5,501 bases of DNA, taken from assembly GCA_964351025.1 (NCBI GenBank), contig CAYGLV010000093.1, forward strand, positions 1 to 5,501, in the 5' to 3' direction. Below are positions 1 to 5,501 of this stretch, one piece after another; within the stretch, counting starts at the first letter, position 1, and every line of letters begins with the position of its first letter. Source of the stretch: CAYGLV01 sp964351025 (GTDB lineage: Bacteria > Actinomycetota > Thermoleophilia > Gaiellales > Gaiellaceae). Below the pieces are notes generated by a model that was not told the DNA's origin, did no database searches, and saw only the letters and a program-made list of their open reading frames with translations. The position numbers and the translations under genes are program-made.

Positions 1-1074
1 CGGCCGGTCGAGTCGCCCTGGTGGCGGACGGCCCCGAACCCGACCTACCGGGAAGGGGAGAGCTACGCGGCAGTGCGCGGTGTGCTCGCGCGCGCCAAGG
101 GCGACCGCTACCTGCGCCGTGCCGAGGACTCGCCGGAGGACTCGCGCCTCGACCGCCTCACCCGCGAGACGGTCTGGCGTGTCGTCACGCCTCGCTGGAA
201 GCGGCATCTCGAACGGCTCGTCGAGGCGGAACGTCCAGATGCCGTCGTCGTCTTCACCGTGCCGATGGCGCACCTGCGGGGCATCCCCACGCACCTGCGT
301 GAGCGCTTCGGGATTCCCGTCGTCTTCTACGACGGCGACGTCCCGATGAGCCTCCCGGAGTTCGGCGGCATGGACACGGGCTTCAACTACTACCACGGCG
401 CCGACCCGTCCGAGTATGACCTCGTCGTCTCGAACTCCGAAGGCGGTCTCGAGCGGCTGCTGGAGCTGGGCGCTCGTCGGGCAGAGGCGGTGTTCTGGGG
501 CGCCGACCCGGAGTTCTTCCGGCCCCTGCCGGTGGAGAAGACGATGGACGTCTTCTTCTACGGCTACGGCGACAAGTTCCGGCGCGACTGGATGGAGGCG
601 ATGGTCGGCGAGCCGAGCCGAGGCGCGCCAGAGATCGACTTCGCCCTCGGCGGCCGCGACTTCCAGGGCGACACCGGCCTCGCCCGGCAGGTCGGCGACG
701 TCCCTTTCAACGTCTTCTCGCACGCGATCTCGCAGGCGCGGATCAATCTCAACATCACGCGCCGCTCGCACGCGACCGTCTTCGCCTCGGCGACGGCGCG
801 CCCCTTCGAGCTCGCCGCCGCCGGCGCCGCGATCGTCTCGAACCCGTACAGCGGTATCGAGCGCTGGTTCGAGCCTGGGCGCGAGCTCGTCGTGGTCGAG
901 ACCGCGGAGGAAGCGCTCGCAGCCTACCGCTCGCTGCTCGCCGATCCCGGCGAGGCCGAGGCGATGGGGCAGCGGGCGCGCGAGCGCGTGCTCGACGAGC
1001 ACACGTACGCCCACCGGGCGCGTCAGCTGCTCGAGCTGCTCGGGATCGGCCTGCCGGAGGTCATCCGTGGCTGA
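1..1074 (+). CDS. CgeB-like GT-B glycosyltransferase, 5' end cut by window
   Basis: Probable cytoplasmic glycosyltransferase that moves a sugar from a nucleotide donor to a cell-surface glycan precursor; donor and acceptor are unknown. The frame is open from base 1 to the TGA at 1072-1074 (357 residues visible). The text before the GTG at 73 (WWRTAPNPTYREGESYAA) reads like real protein, so that GTG is not the start and the gene begins upstream. The N-terminal half has Rossmann-like strands (VVVFTVP near residue 80, PVVFYDGD near 106). The C-terminal half fits the Glyco_trans_1_2 (CgeB) pattern: RINLNITRR, then RPFELAAAGAAIVSN with E270 as the likely donor-contacting acidic residue, then a closing helix with the HTYAHRARQLLELLG motif. 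It overlaps the next gene by 8 nt, implying co-transcription. The fold is fairly certain, the substrate is not. Confidence 0.88.
   Translation, partial: RPVESPWWRTAPNPTYREGESYAAVRGVLARAKGDRYLRRAEDSPEDSRLDRLTRETVWRVVTPRWKRHLERLVEAERPDAVVVFTVPMAHLRGIPTHLRERFGIPVVFYDGDVPMSLPEFGGMDTGFNYYHGADPSEYDLVVSNSEGGLERLLELGARRAEAVFWGADPEFFRPLPVEKTMDVFFYGYGDKFRRDWMEAMVGEPSRGAPEIDFALGGRDFQGDTGLARQVGDVPFNVFSHAISQARINLNITRRSHATVFASATARPFELAAAGAAIVSNPYSGIERWFEPGRELVVVETAEEALAAYRSLLADPGEAEAMGQRARERVLDEHTYAHRARQLLELLGIGLPEVIRG
1056..1060 (+). promoter_or_regulatory. Ribosome binding site deciding the GTG start of the GT2 gene
   Basis: GGAGG lies 6 nt before the GTG at 1067, inside the last codons of the preceding glycosyltransferase gene. 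It supports GTG 1067 as the start even though the start overlaps the upstream stop by 8 nt. Confidence 0.75.
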
Positions 1075-1608
1075 GCCGCGCCGGGTCGCGATCGTTCCGG
1101 CGCGCAACGAGGCGGGCGCGATCGCCGNNNNNNNNNNNNNNNNNNNNNNNNNNNNNNNNNNNNNNNNNNNNNNNNNNNNNNNNNNNNNNNNNNNNNNNNN
1201 NNNNNNNNNNNNNNNNNNNNNNNNNNNCGCTTCGCCGACGGCAGCTCCACGTACCGGCCGCCCTTCGCGCGCCGCGCCGGGATCGCCTGGTTCGCGCGCC
1301 TCGTCTCGCTGCTGACGCGGCAGCGCGTGACCGACACGACCTCCGGCTTTCAGGCGGTCAACCGGCTCGGCATCCGCCTCTTCGCAGCCGACTACCCGCA
1401 CGACTACCCCGAGGTGGAGGCGACGGTGATGGTCTTCAAGCACCGCCTTCGCCTGAAGGAGGTGCCCGTGCAGATGCGCGAGCGCGAGCACGGCACCTCG
1501 CACATCACCGCTTTGCGCTCGCTCTACTACGCGGTGAAGGTGACACTGGCCCTGCTGGTCGGCGTCTTCCGTCGCAAGGCTGTCCCGCTGGAGGAGGGAG
1601 AGGTATGA
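1067..1608 (+). CDS. GT2 glycosyltransferase (polyprenyl-phosphate sugar synthase type), interrupted by assembly gap
   Basis: Likely a GT-A fold family 2 enzyme of the dolichyl/polyprenyl-phosphate mannose synthase type, moving a sugar from a nucleotide donor to a lipid phosphate on the inner membrane face. Before the gap the frame from GTG 1067 gives AEPRRVAIVPARNEAGAIA, the usual first strand (VPARNE) of the family. After the gap the frame from 1228 continues with RFADGS, then VTDTTSGFQAVNR (the acceptor-side SGF motif), then YPEVEATVMVFKHRLRLKEVPVQ and REREHGTSHI, all typical of this group. The protein ends in a hydrophobic stretch (YYAVKVTLALLVGVF) and a TGA at 1606-1608. The 100 N put the two parts out of frame, so the gap length is a placeholder. 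The DxD region and catalytic core lie inside the gap. The GTG at 1327 is internal and not a start. The gene is translationally coupled on both sides. Confidence 0.85.
1128..1227. other. Assembly gap of exactly 100 N
   Basis: Bases 1128-1227 are all N. A run of exactly 100 is the usual placeholder for a gap of unknown size. The coding frame is phase 2 before it and phase 1 after it, which requires a true length of 2 modulo 3. Family length suggests roughly 85-100 missing residues, hence nearer 260-300 nt. Confidence 0.95.
1593..1597 (+). promoter_or_regulatory. Ribosome binding site for the DUF2304 gene
   Basis: GGAGG lies 7 nt before the ATG at 1605, within the end of the GT2 gene. With the ATGA overlap it supports coupled translation from this start. 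Confidence 0.7.
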
Positions 1609-2006
1609 CTCCGCTTCGGATCTCGATCGTTGCCTCGGTCGCCTCGGTCCTGCTCATCCTCGTCGTGCTCGAGCTGATCCGCAGCCGCCGGCTGCGTGAG
1701 AAGTACGCGCTGCTCTGGCTGCTCACGGGAGTCGTTCTGCTCGTCCTCTCGGCCTGGCGCGACGGGCTGAACACGATCGCCGGCTGGGTCGGCGTCACCG
1801 GCTATCCACCGGCGGTGCTCTTCGCGGTCGGCACGCTCTTCATCCTTGTCGTCCTGCTCCACTACTCGACGGTGATCTCGAAGCTGTCGGATCAGAGCAC
1901 CATCCTCGCCCAGCGGCTCGCGCTCCTTGAGCAGGCGCTCAGAGAAGTCCCCAGAGAGGATCGTGGAACGTCAGGAACGGAAGGCTCAGAAGAGCGCTTG
2001 CGATGA
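1605..2006 (+). CDS. DUF2304-type small membrane protein with C-terminal coiled coil
   Basis: Membrane protein of 133 residues resembling the DUF2304 family, whose biochemical role is not known to me. Three hydrophobic segments are visible (about residues 6-24, 35-50 and 69-86). The basic RSRRLREKYALLW stretch after the first segment is the feature I associate with the family. Residues 91-115 (ISKLSDQ through ALREV) form clear heptads with I/L/V at most a and d positions, followed by a charged, disordered tail. The start codon overlaps the GT2 stop as ATGA, so the two are made together. By inference the protein may anchor or stimulate the GT2, as DPM3 does for DPM1 in eukaryotes through a small membrane domain and coiled coil; there is no direct evidence. 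The last 68 bases overlap the convergent gene on the other strand. Confidence 0.82.
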   Translation: MTPLRISIVASVASVLLILVVLELIRSRRLREKYALLWLLTGVVLLVLSAWRDGLNTIAGWVGVTGYPPAVLFAVGTLFILVVLLHYSTVISKLSDQSTILAQRLALLEQALREVPREDRGTSGTEGSEERLR

Positions 2007-3324
2007 GCACGAAGACGATCACGGTGCCGATCACGGGTAGCCGGCGGACCCGGTCGACTGCGTACGCAAAGGTGAGCGACCACGCGGGCACCGCGCTCAG
2101 CATGAAACTGCCCTTGAGGGTGTCTCCATCGAAGGAGTTGAACTGGGAGACGTAGTAGAGGAATCCCGCCCAGGCGATCGCCGTCAGAGCAAGCGCGGGC
2201 ACGAGGATCGCCGTGTGTTGGTCCAGGCGCCGGCGCACGGTGCGGCGAAGCGCGTTGAGAGCGAGCACCGCCCAGCCGGCGATTCCCAGCAGGGTGGGGA
2301 GGATCCCGATCCAGCTCTGCTGCTGCAACTCTCTCGTGGCGCGGGCGGTGGGAGGCGTCTCGGCCGTCCACGCCCAGATGCCGAAGTAATCCCCCCACGT
2401 CTCCGTGTACGCGGTCGGGAGCAGCCTGTTCACGTAGTTCGAGCGCACGGGCGCAGTCACGACCTCGGGGATGCCGAGATCGGTGTAGAACGCGAGCGGC
2501 CTGTGGGTGAAGAACCCTCCGTGCATGTTGGACACGCTGCCGGAGAGGAACGGGAAGCCCCGCTGGCTGTTCGGGCCGAGGTACAGCGGGAGCGTCACGA
2601 GCATCGCCACTCCCACGAGAAGCCCGAGCGGTACCGCGAGCTCCCGCCAACGCGCGTAGCGCCCCAGCCCTGCGACGAGCAGCGCTGCGACGACCGCCCC
2701 GTACGTCCACAAGCCGGCTGCCGCGACCGAGACAGAGGCTCCCACCACGACAAGTAGCGCGAACGACGTCCCCCACGAGAAGCGTCGTCGCTCGAGCATT
2801 CGCGCGACGAGGAAGAGAGCGAGCGCGGTGAGGAACATCTCGAGCGTGCCCGGGTGGAACATCGCCGCCATCTTCAGCGTGAGAGGCATGAACACGAAGA
2901 ACGCACCCGCTATCACGTGGAGTGACCGGCGCTCCGGCCAGGCCGTTCGGGCGAGCAGGAGCACGAGCACGAGCGTCGCGACGACGAGGAGCGCGTTCGT
3001 GAACTGGACGACGCTCCGCGGGTCCTTCAGGTGCGTCTGCTCGCCCACGACCATCAGCGAGCCCGCGAGGAAGAAGAAGCCCGGCGGCTTGTACGAGTTC
3101 TCACCCGGGTCGTTGGGGTCTCCGAACTGGAGCTCGTGCACGAGGTCATGCGCGTAGTGGACGTTCTGCTCGCTGTCGTAGCCGAGGTGCCCGGGCACGG
3201 CGTACGCGTTCCACAGTGCAAGCGCGGCCGTCAGGGCCACGAGGCCGTACACGGCCGCACGGTAGAGAGTCAGCGGCCCCGAGAGGCTCCGCAGGGGACC
3301 GAGAAACCTAGAGCGCAGTGCCAT
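1939..3324 (-). CDS. GT-C type multi-pass membrane glycosyltransferase (461 aa)
   Basis: Probable integral membrane glycosyltransferase of the GT-C class (ArnT/PMT-like superfamily), which uses lipid-phosphate-linked sugars on the outer face of the membrane; substrate unknown. After a first membrane segment (about residues 22-40) the first outer loop holds GYDSEQNVHYAHDL, with D50 and E52 in the position of the catalytic acidic motif of GT-C enzymes, and then YKPPGFF (79-85), resembling the conserved proline motif of that loop. About ten further hydrophobic segments follow, and the protein ends just after the last one (HDPLWGLL). The ATG at 3324 directly follows an in-frame TGA, so it is the most upstream start possible; no clear Shine-Dalgarno sequence precedes it. 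The gene lies 39 nt after the stop of the other GT-C gene and probably shares its transcript. Its 3' end overlaps the DUF2304 gene by 68 bp. Confidence 0.85.
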   Translation of the reverse strand: MALRSRFLGPLRSLSGPLTLYRAAVYGLVALTAALALWNAYAVPGHLGYDSEQNVHYAHDLVHELQFGDPNDPGENSYKPPGFFFLAGSLMVVGEQTHLKDPRSVVQFTNALLVVATLVLVLLLARTAWPERRSLHVIAGAFFVFMPLTLKMAAMFHPGTLEMFLTALALFLVARMLERRRFSWGTSFALLVVVGASVSVAAAGLWTYGAVVAALLVAGLGRYARWRELAVPLGLLVGVAMLVTLPLYLGPNSQRGFPFLSGSVSNMHGGFFTHRPLAFYTDLGIPEVVTAPVRSNYVNRLLPTAYTETWGDYFGIWAWTAETPPTARATRELQQQSWIGILPTLLGIAGWAVLALNALRRTVRRRLDQHTAILVPALALTAIAWAGFLYYVSQFNSFDGDTLKGSFMLSAVPAWSLTFAYAVDRVRRLPVIGTVIVFVLIASALLSLPFLTFHDPLWGLL

Positions 3325-3361
3325 TCACGTCCGCACGGTACCAAGCGACCGTACGTTCAAA
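3308..3361 (-). pseudogene. Remnant of an epimerase (fucose synthase-like) C-terminus
   Basis: Between the two GT-C genes the minus strand encodes FERTVAWYRADVNGTAL and then a TAG (3308-3310). The eight residues ERTVAWYR (3335-3358) are identical to the C-terminal end of the intact GDP-L-fucose synthase at 5111-5134. At DNA level six of these eight codons differ, each at the third position and each synonymous; only the TGG and TAC codons are unchanged. That pattern is expected of two genes that diverged under protein-level selection, not of chance or a recent copy. Similarity stops at about 3361, a few bases from the TGA of the upstream GT-C gene, so only about 17 codons survive and no start exists. 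The second GT-C gene starts inside this tail. The match is short, so homology is likely but not proven. Confidence 0.62.
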
Positions 3362-3363
3362 CC

Positions 3364-5094
3364 TCATGAGCGACGATGAGGCACGTTCACCGTCAGCGGA
3401 GCGCCGACCATCAGCACGTCGCCGAAGCCGGCGAGATCGCGCCAGTTCGCCGCGAGCCCGATCCTGTAGGTCCAGGTTCCGTCCGGCGGGTGGTCGGTCA
3501 GCGTCCGTGCGCGCGTGACGAACGCCTGATCCGTGTCGAAAATGCACGAGCTCTGCGAATCGCCGTGGGACTCGCAGCGGATGTCGGTTTCGCGGAGGAC
3601 GCGGAAGACGACGTAGTACGGGTGAGAGGCGCCCGCGTCGGGGCGCGGCCAGGTCAGCCGGACGGCGCCGTCAGCAGAGCCAACACGGGGCTGCCATGAG
3701 AGATCGGCCGTGATCAGCGTGCCCTCCGTGGGGTGCCGGAGGATCCGCGAGCCTGCGTCCCCGCTGCGCGCGATCAAAACGGCCGGCCCGAGGGCGAGCA
3801 CGGCGGCAGCGGCGGCGAACGCGGCCAGTCGGCTCCGCCCCCGGAACAGCGGAGCGACGGTGGGCCCTGCGCGGCGCTTCCGCGCGAGAAGCAGCGGAAG
3901 TGCTGCTGCAGAGAGCAGCAGCGGCGGAAAGCCCGGCATGATCAGCCGCCAGGTCGAGCCGGACTGAACGCTCGCCACATCGGACAGCCCCTTGACGATG
4001 AGGAAGGCGAAGAGCCACGTTGCGATGAACGCCGCCTTCGGGATCGAGCGGCGGGCGACGGCCAGAGTGCCGGCCAGCGCCAGCCATTCGAGGAACCGGA
4101 CCGAGTAGAAGTACTCGCGAACCTGGTCGAGCTCACTCCCGATCCTGCCCCAGTCGACGTCGATGTACCGGCCGAGACCGGCAGGGAGCGACACACCGGG
4201 AAAGGACACATCGGGAAGGGATACATCGGGAGGCGACACACCGGGAGGCGACACACCGGGAAGGTCGCCGCCGGCCCCGGGTGCTGCGGCGTCGGCGTTA
4301 AGGAGGGGCAAGGTGCCCAGGCCCGTGAACTTCCAGAGAGCGAGCGTTGTCACTGCGGGTACGAGGGCGAGTGCGAAGACCACGAGCGACGTCCGCCTGC
4401 GCGCGAGCGCGAGCGCGAGGAACGGAGCCGCAAGGAAGATCGCGTTCGCGGGCTTGACACCGATCGCGAAGCCGACGAGCAGGCCGGCGAGCGCGATCTC
4501 GAGCTCGTCGCGCGTGTCGAGGGCGCGGAGCACGAGGCACGACGCGGCCAGCAGTAGGACCATCGACGGGAAGTCCGCCATGCCGGTGAGGCCCAACGCC
4601 TGGGGCAGAAACTGCTCGACATAGCGTTCGTGATAGCGCTGCTCGAACAGCGGAATCGCCAGGAACGGCGCGGTAATCCACACGGCTGCGCCGAAGTACC
4701 CCAGCCGCTTTCCCCCGAGGCTCGCCAGAATGCCGTAGACGCTCAGGAGGGCAATCGGCACCAGCACGAGCTGCTGGAAGAGCACGATGCCGGGCAGCGC
4801 AGCGAGGAAGCTCGGGCCCGCCACCCACGCGATCGGAGCAAGCAGATACGACCAGCCGTAGCCGACGTAGCTCGCGGGGATGTCGCCGAGGCTGAGGGAG
4901 TAGGCGGTGCTGTAGAGCCAGGTCTGGTCGCCGCCCTGGTAGAAGAGCCAGCCGTTGTGGCTGACCGAGAGCGCGAGTGCGGCGACCAAAACCCACTGGG
5001 TGACGACCAGCGGCCCGAGCACCTGCCAGCCCGGTCTCCCATCGAGCCATGCCCCGAGCGCCGCCGCGCGGCGGCGCGCCTCAGGAAGCCGCAT
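3364..5094 (-). CDS. Large multi-pass membrane protein, probable GT-C glycosyltransferase with Fn3-like C-terminal domain
   Basis: Integral membrane protein of 576 residues, probably an outer-face glycosyltransferase using a lipid-linked donor; not assigned to a named family. The first hydrophobic segment (about 25-45) is followed by a loop with FYQGGDQTWLY, where D56 sits like the loop-1 aspartate of GT-C enzymes. Many hydrophobic segments follow, the last near 423-441. An outer loop near residues 279-303 consists of five-residue repeats of the form xP(G/D)VS. After the last segment, residues about 462-572 look like a beta-sandwich domain of fibronectin III type (LSWQP, VRLTWPRP, YYVVFRVL, TWTYRIGLA), with a likely disulfide pair in CESHGDSQSSC. 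I chose ATG 5094: the open frame continues to 5256, but that part is an Arg/Ser-rich misreading of the upstream gene. The start overlaps the fucose synthase stop by 14 nt and lacks a clear Shine-Dalgarno sequence, which suggests translational coupling. Confidence 0.83.
   Translation of the reverse strand: MRLPEARRRAAALGAWLDGRPGWQVLGPLVVTQWVLVAALALSVSHNGWLFYQGGDQTWLYSTAYSLSLGDIPASYVGYGWSYLLAPIAWVAGPSFLAALPGIVLFQQLVLVPIALLSVYGILASLGGKRLGYFGAAVWITAPFLAIPLFEQRYHERYVEQFLPQALGLTGMADFPSMVLLLAASCLVLRALDTRDELEIALAGLLVGFAIGVKPANAIFLAAPFLALALARRRTSLVVFALALVPAVTTLALWKFTGLGTLPLLNADAAAPGAGGDLPGVSPPGVSPPDVSLPDVSFPGVSLPAGLGRYIDVDWGRIGSELDQVREYFYSVRFLEWLALAGTLAVARRSIPKAAFIATWLFAFLIVKGLSDVASVQSGSTWRLIMPGFPPLLLSAAALPLLLARKRRAGPTVAPLFRGRSRLAAFAAAAAVLALGPAVLIARSGDAGSRILRHPTEGTLITADLSWQPRVGSADGAVRLTWPRPDAGASHPYYVVFRVLRETDIRCESHGDSQSSCIFDTDQAFVTRARTLTDHPPDGTWTYRIGLAANWRDLAGFGDVLMVGAPLTVNVPHRRS
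4184..4258 (-). repeat. 15-bp in-frame tandem repeat (five units)
   Basis: Five consecutive 15-bp units (4184-4198, 4199-4213, 4214-4228, 4229-4243, 4244-4258) follow the plus-strand pattern GG-A-rich-GACACAYCG; units four and five are identical. A decayed sixth unit begins at 4259. On the coding strand they specify repeats of xP(G/D)VS in a non-membrane loop of the GT-C gene. Unit length is a multiple of three, so changes in copy number would not break the frame. Confidence 0.9.
5058..5077. repeat. 20-bp perfect GC-only palindrome at the fucose synthase / GT-C junction
   Basis: Bases 5058-5077 equal their own reverse complement and contain only G and C. On the minus strand the palindrome begins 17 nt after the GT-C start codon and 3 nt after the fucose synthase stop. 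In the mRNA it could form a stem of about eight base pairs with a tight loop. It encodes an Arg/Ala-rich stretch (RRRAAALG), so codon use alone may have produced it. Confidence 0.6.
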
Positions 5095-5501
5095 AGGCCG
5101 GCGCGGCCGAGCGGTACCAGGCCACAGTGCGCTCGATCCCCTCGCGCAGGCCGATTTGCGCGCGGAAGCCGAAACGCTCCGCTGCGCGCGACGTGTCGAG
5201 CTGCCGCCGCGGCTGGCCGTTTGGCTTCGACGTGTCCCAGCGGACCTCGCCGGCAAAGCCGGTCCGCTCGGCTATGAGGACGGCGAGGTCGCGGATCGAG
5301 ATCTCGGCGCCGGTGCCCAGGTTCACCGGCTCCGGGTCGTCGTACCGTTGCGCTGCCAGCAGGAGCCCGTCCGCGCAGTCCTCGACGAAGAGGAACTCTC
5401 GCGTCGGCGACCCGTCGCCCCAGAGGACGACCTCGCGCTCGCCGCTCTCCTGCGCCTCGACCATCTTGCGGATCAGCGCGGGGATCACGTGCGACGTCTC
5501 G
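5081..5501 (-). CDS. fcl: GDP-L-fucose synthase, C-terminal part (5' end beyond window)
   Basis: NADPH-dependent epimerase-reductase of the extended SDR family, converting GDP-4-keto-6-deoxymannose to GDP-L-fucose in the cytoplasm. Only the last 139 or so residues are in the window; the frame is open to the edge (ETSHVIPALIRKM), so the GTG at 5488 is internal. The Rossmann domain and the YxxxK catalytic pair lie outside. Visible family signatures are VLWGDGSPTREFLFVEDCA, EPVNLGTGAEISIRDLA, and WDTSKPNGQPRRQLDTSRA, all highly characteristic of GDP-fucose synthases, then LREGIERTVAWYR at the C-terminal end. A gmd (GDP-mannose dehydratase) gene would be expected upstream. The stop overlaps the start of the GT-C gene by 14 nt, placing both in one operon. 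Another nucleotide-sugar epimerase remains possible but is less likely. Confidence 0.88.
   Translation of the reverse strand, partial: ETSHVIPALIRKMVEAQESGEREVVLWGDGSPTREFLFVEDCADGLLLAAQRYDDPEPVNLGTGAEISIRDLAVLIAERTGFAGEVRWDTSKPNGQPRRQLDTSRAAERFGFRAQIGLREGIERTVAWYRSAAPAYAAS

Noticed and set aside
73..75. GTG as the start of the first glycosyltransferase
   Set aside because: The frame is open to base 1 and the upstream residues read as family-like protein; no Shine-Dalgarno sequence precedes the GTG.
416..1127. Plus-strand open frame running through the first glycosyltransferase into the N gap
   Set aside because: It is a Ser/Arg-rich shifted reading of the glycosyltransferase gene and continues only because the N run contains no stops.
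1892..2776. Minus-strand open frame of 294 codons
   Set aside because: It overlaps the GT-C gene on the same strand in another frame, is rich in Arg, His and Pro, has no membrane segments, and matches no recognisable family.
3308..3547. 79-codon open frame containing the epimerase-like tail as an independent small gene
   Set aside because: All but the last 17 or so codons are an out-of-frame reading of the GT-C gene; only the tail after about 3361 has a recognisable origin.
4396..4430. GCGCGAG-type short repeats
   Set aside because: They arise from an Ala/Leu/Arg-rich membrane segment (ALALARRR) with biased codons; the units are irregular and there is no sign of a mobile or regulatory element.
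3733..4557. Long plus-strand open frame of 274 codons opposite the GT-C gene
   Set aside because: The composition is extremely charged (Arg, Glu, Gly, Gln) and typical of antisense shadows in GC-rich DNA. It runs across the minisatellite and shows no family motif.
5095..5256. 54-residue N-terminal extension of the GT-C protein (start at 5256)
   Set aside because: It is an Arg/Ser-rich out-of-frame reading of the fucose synthase gene, and the ATG at 5094 begins a normal N-terminus just before the first membrane segment.

Overview
The window comes from a very GC-rich genome with long antisense shadow frames, GTG starts and overlapping start/stop junctions. This suggests a high-GC actinobacterium-like organism. 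The class Thermoleophilia is only a guess from the style of the proteins. A run of exactly 100 N (1128-1227) marks a scaffold join, so this is probably a draft or metagenome-derived contig. The locus is part of a cell-surface polysaccharide or glycoconjugate cluster: five of the six genes or gene fragments are glycosyltransferases or nucleotide-sugar enzymes.

Left half, plus strand (1-2006): three tightly coupled genes. The first is a CgeB-like GT-B glycosyltransferase that is cut by the window edge. It overlaps by 8 nt a GT2 (polyprenyl-phosphate-sugar synthase type), which is interrupted by the N gap. The GT2 overlaps by 4 nt (ATGA) a small DUF2304-type membrane protein with a C-terminal coiled coil.

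Right half, minus strand (reading from 5501 down to 1939): the C-terminal part of a GDP-L-fucose synthase overlaps by 14 nt a large multi-pass GT-C type membrane protein. That protein carries an in-frame 15-bp tandem repeat and an Fn3-like C-terminal domain. A 40-nt spacer follows, then a second GT-C type membrane protein with a D-x-E motif and a KPPG motif. The two operons converge, and their last genes overlap by 68 bp with no intergenic terminator.

The most interesting observation is in the short spacer between the two GT-C genes. It encodes a diverged copy of the last residues of the fucose synthase (E-R-T-V-A-W-Y-R). Six of these eight codons differ only synonymously from the intact gene at 5111-5134. 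The downstream GT-C gene starts inside this tail in the same reading phase as the other GT-C gene starts inside the intact fucose synthase gene. This looks like the scar of a lost second epimerase gene, or a recombination footprint left by insertion of the fucose synthase/GT-C pair.

A plausible joint function, by inference: GDP-L-fucose supplies a deoxysugar, the GT2/DUF2304 pair makes a lipid-linked sugar donor, and the two GT-C proteins use lipid-linked donors on the outer face of the membrane. No RNA gene, CRISPR array or mobile-element gene was seen, and no stretch over 300 bases lacks a gene.
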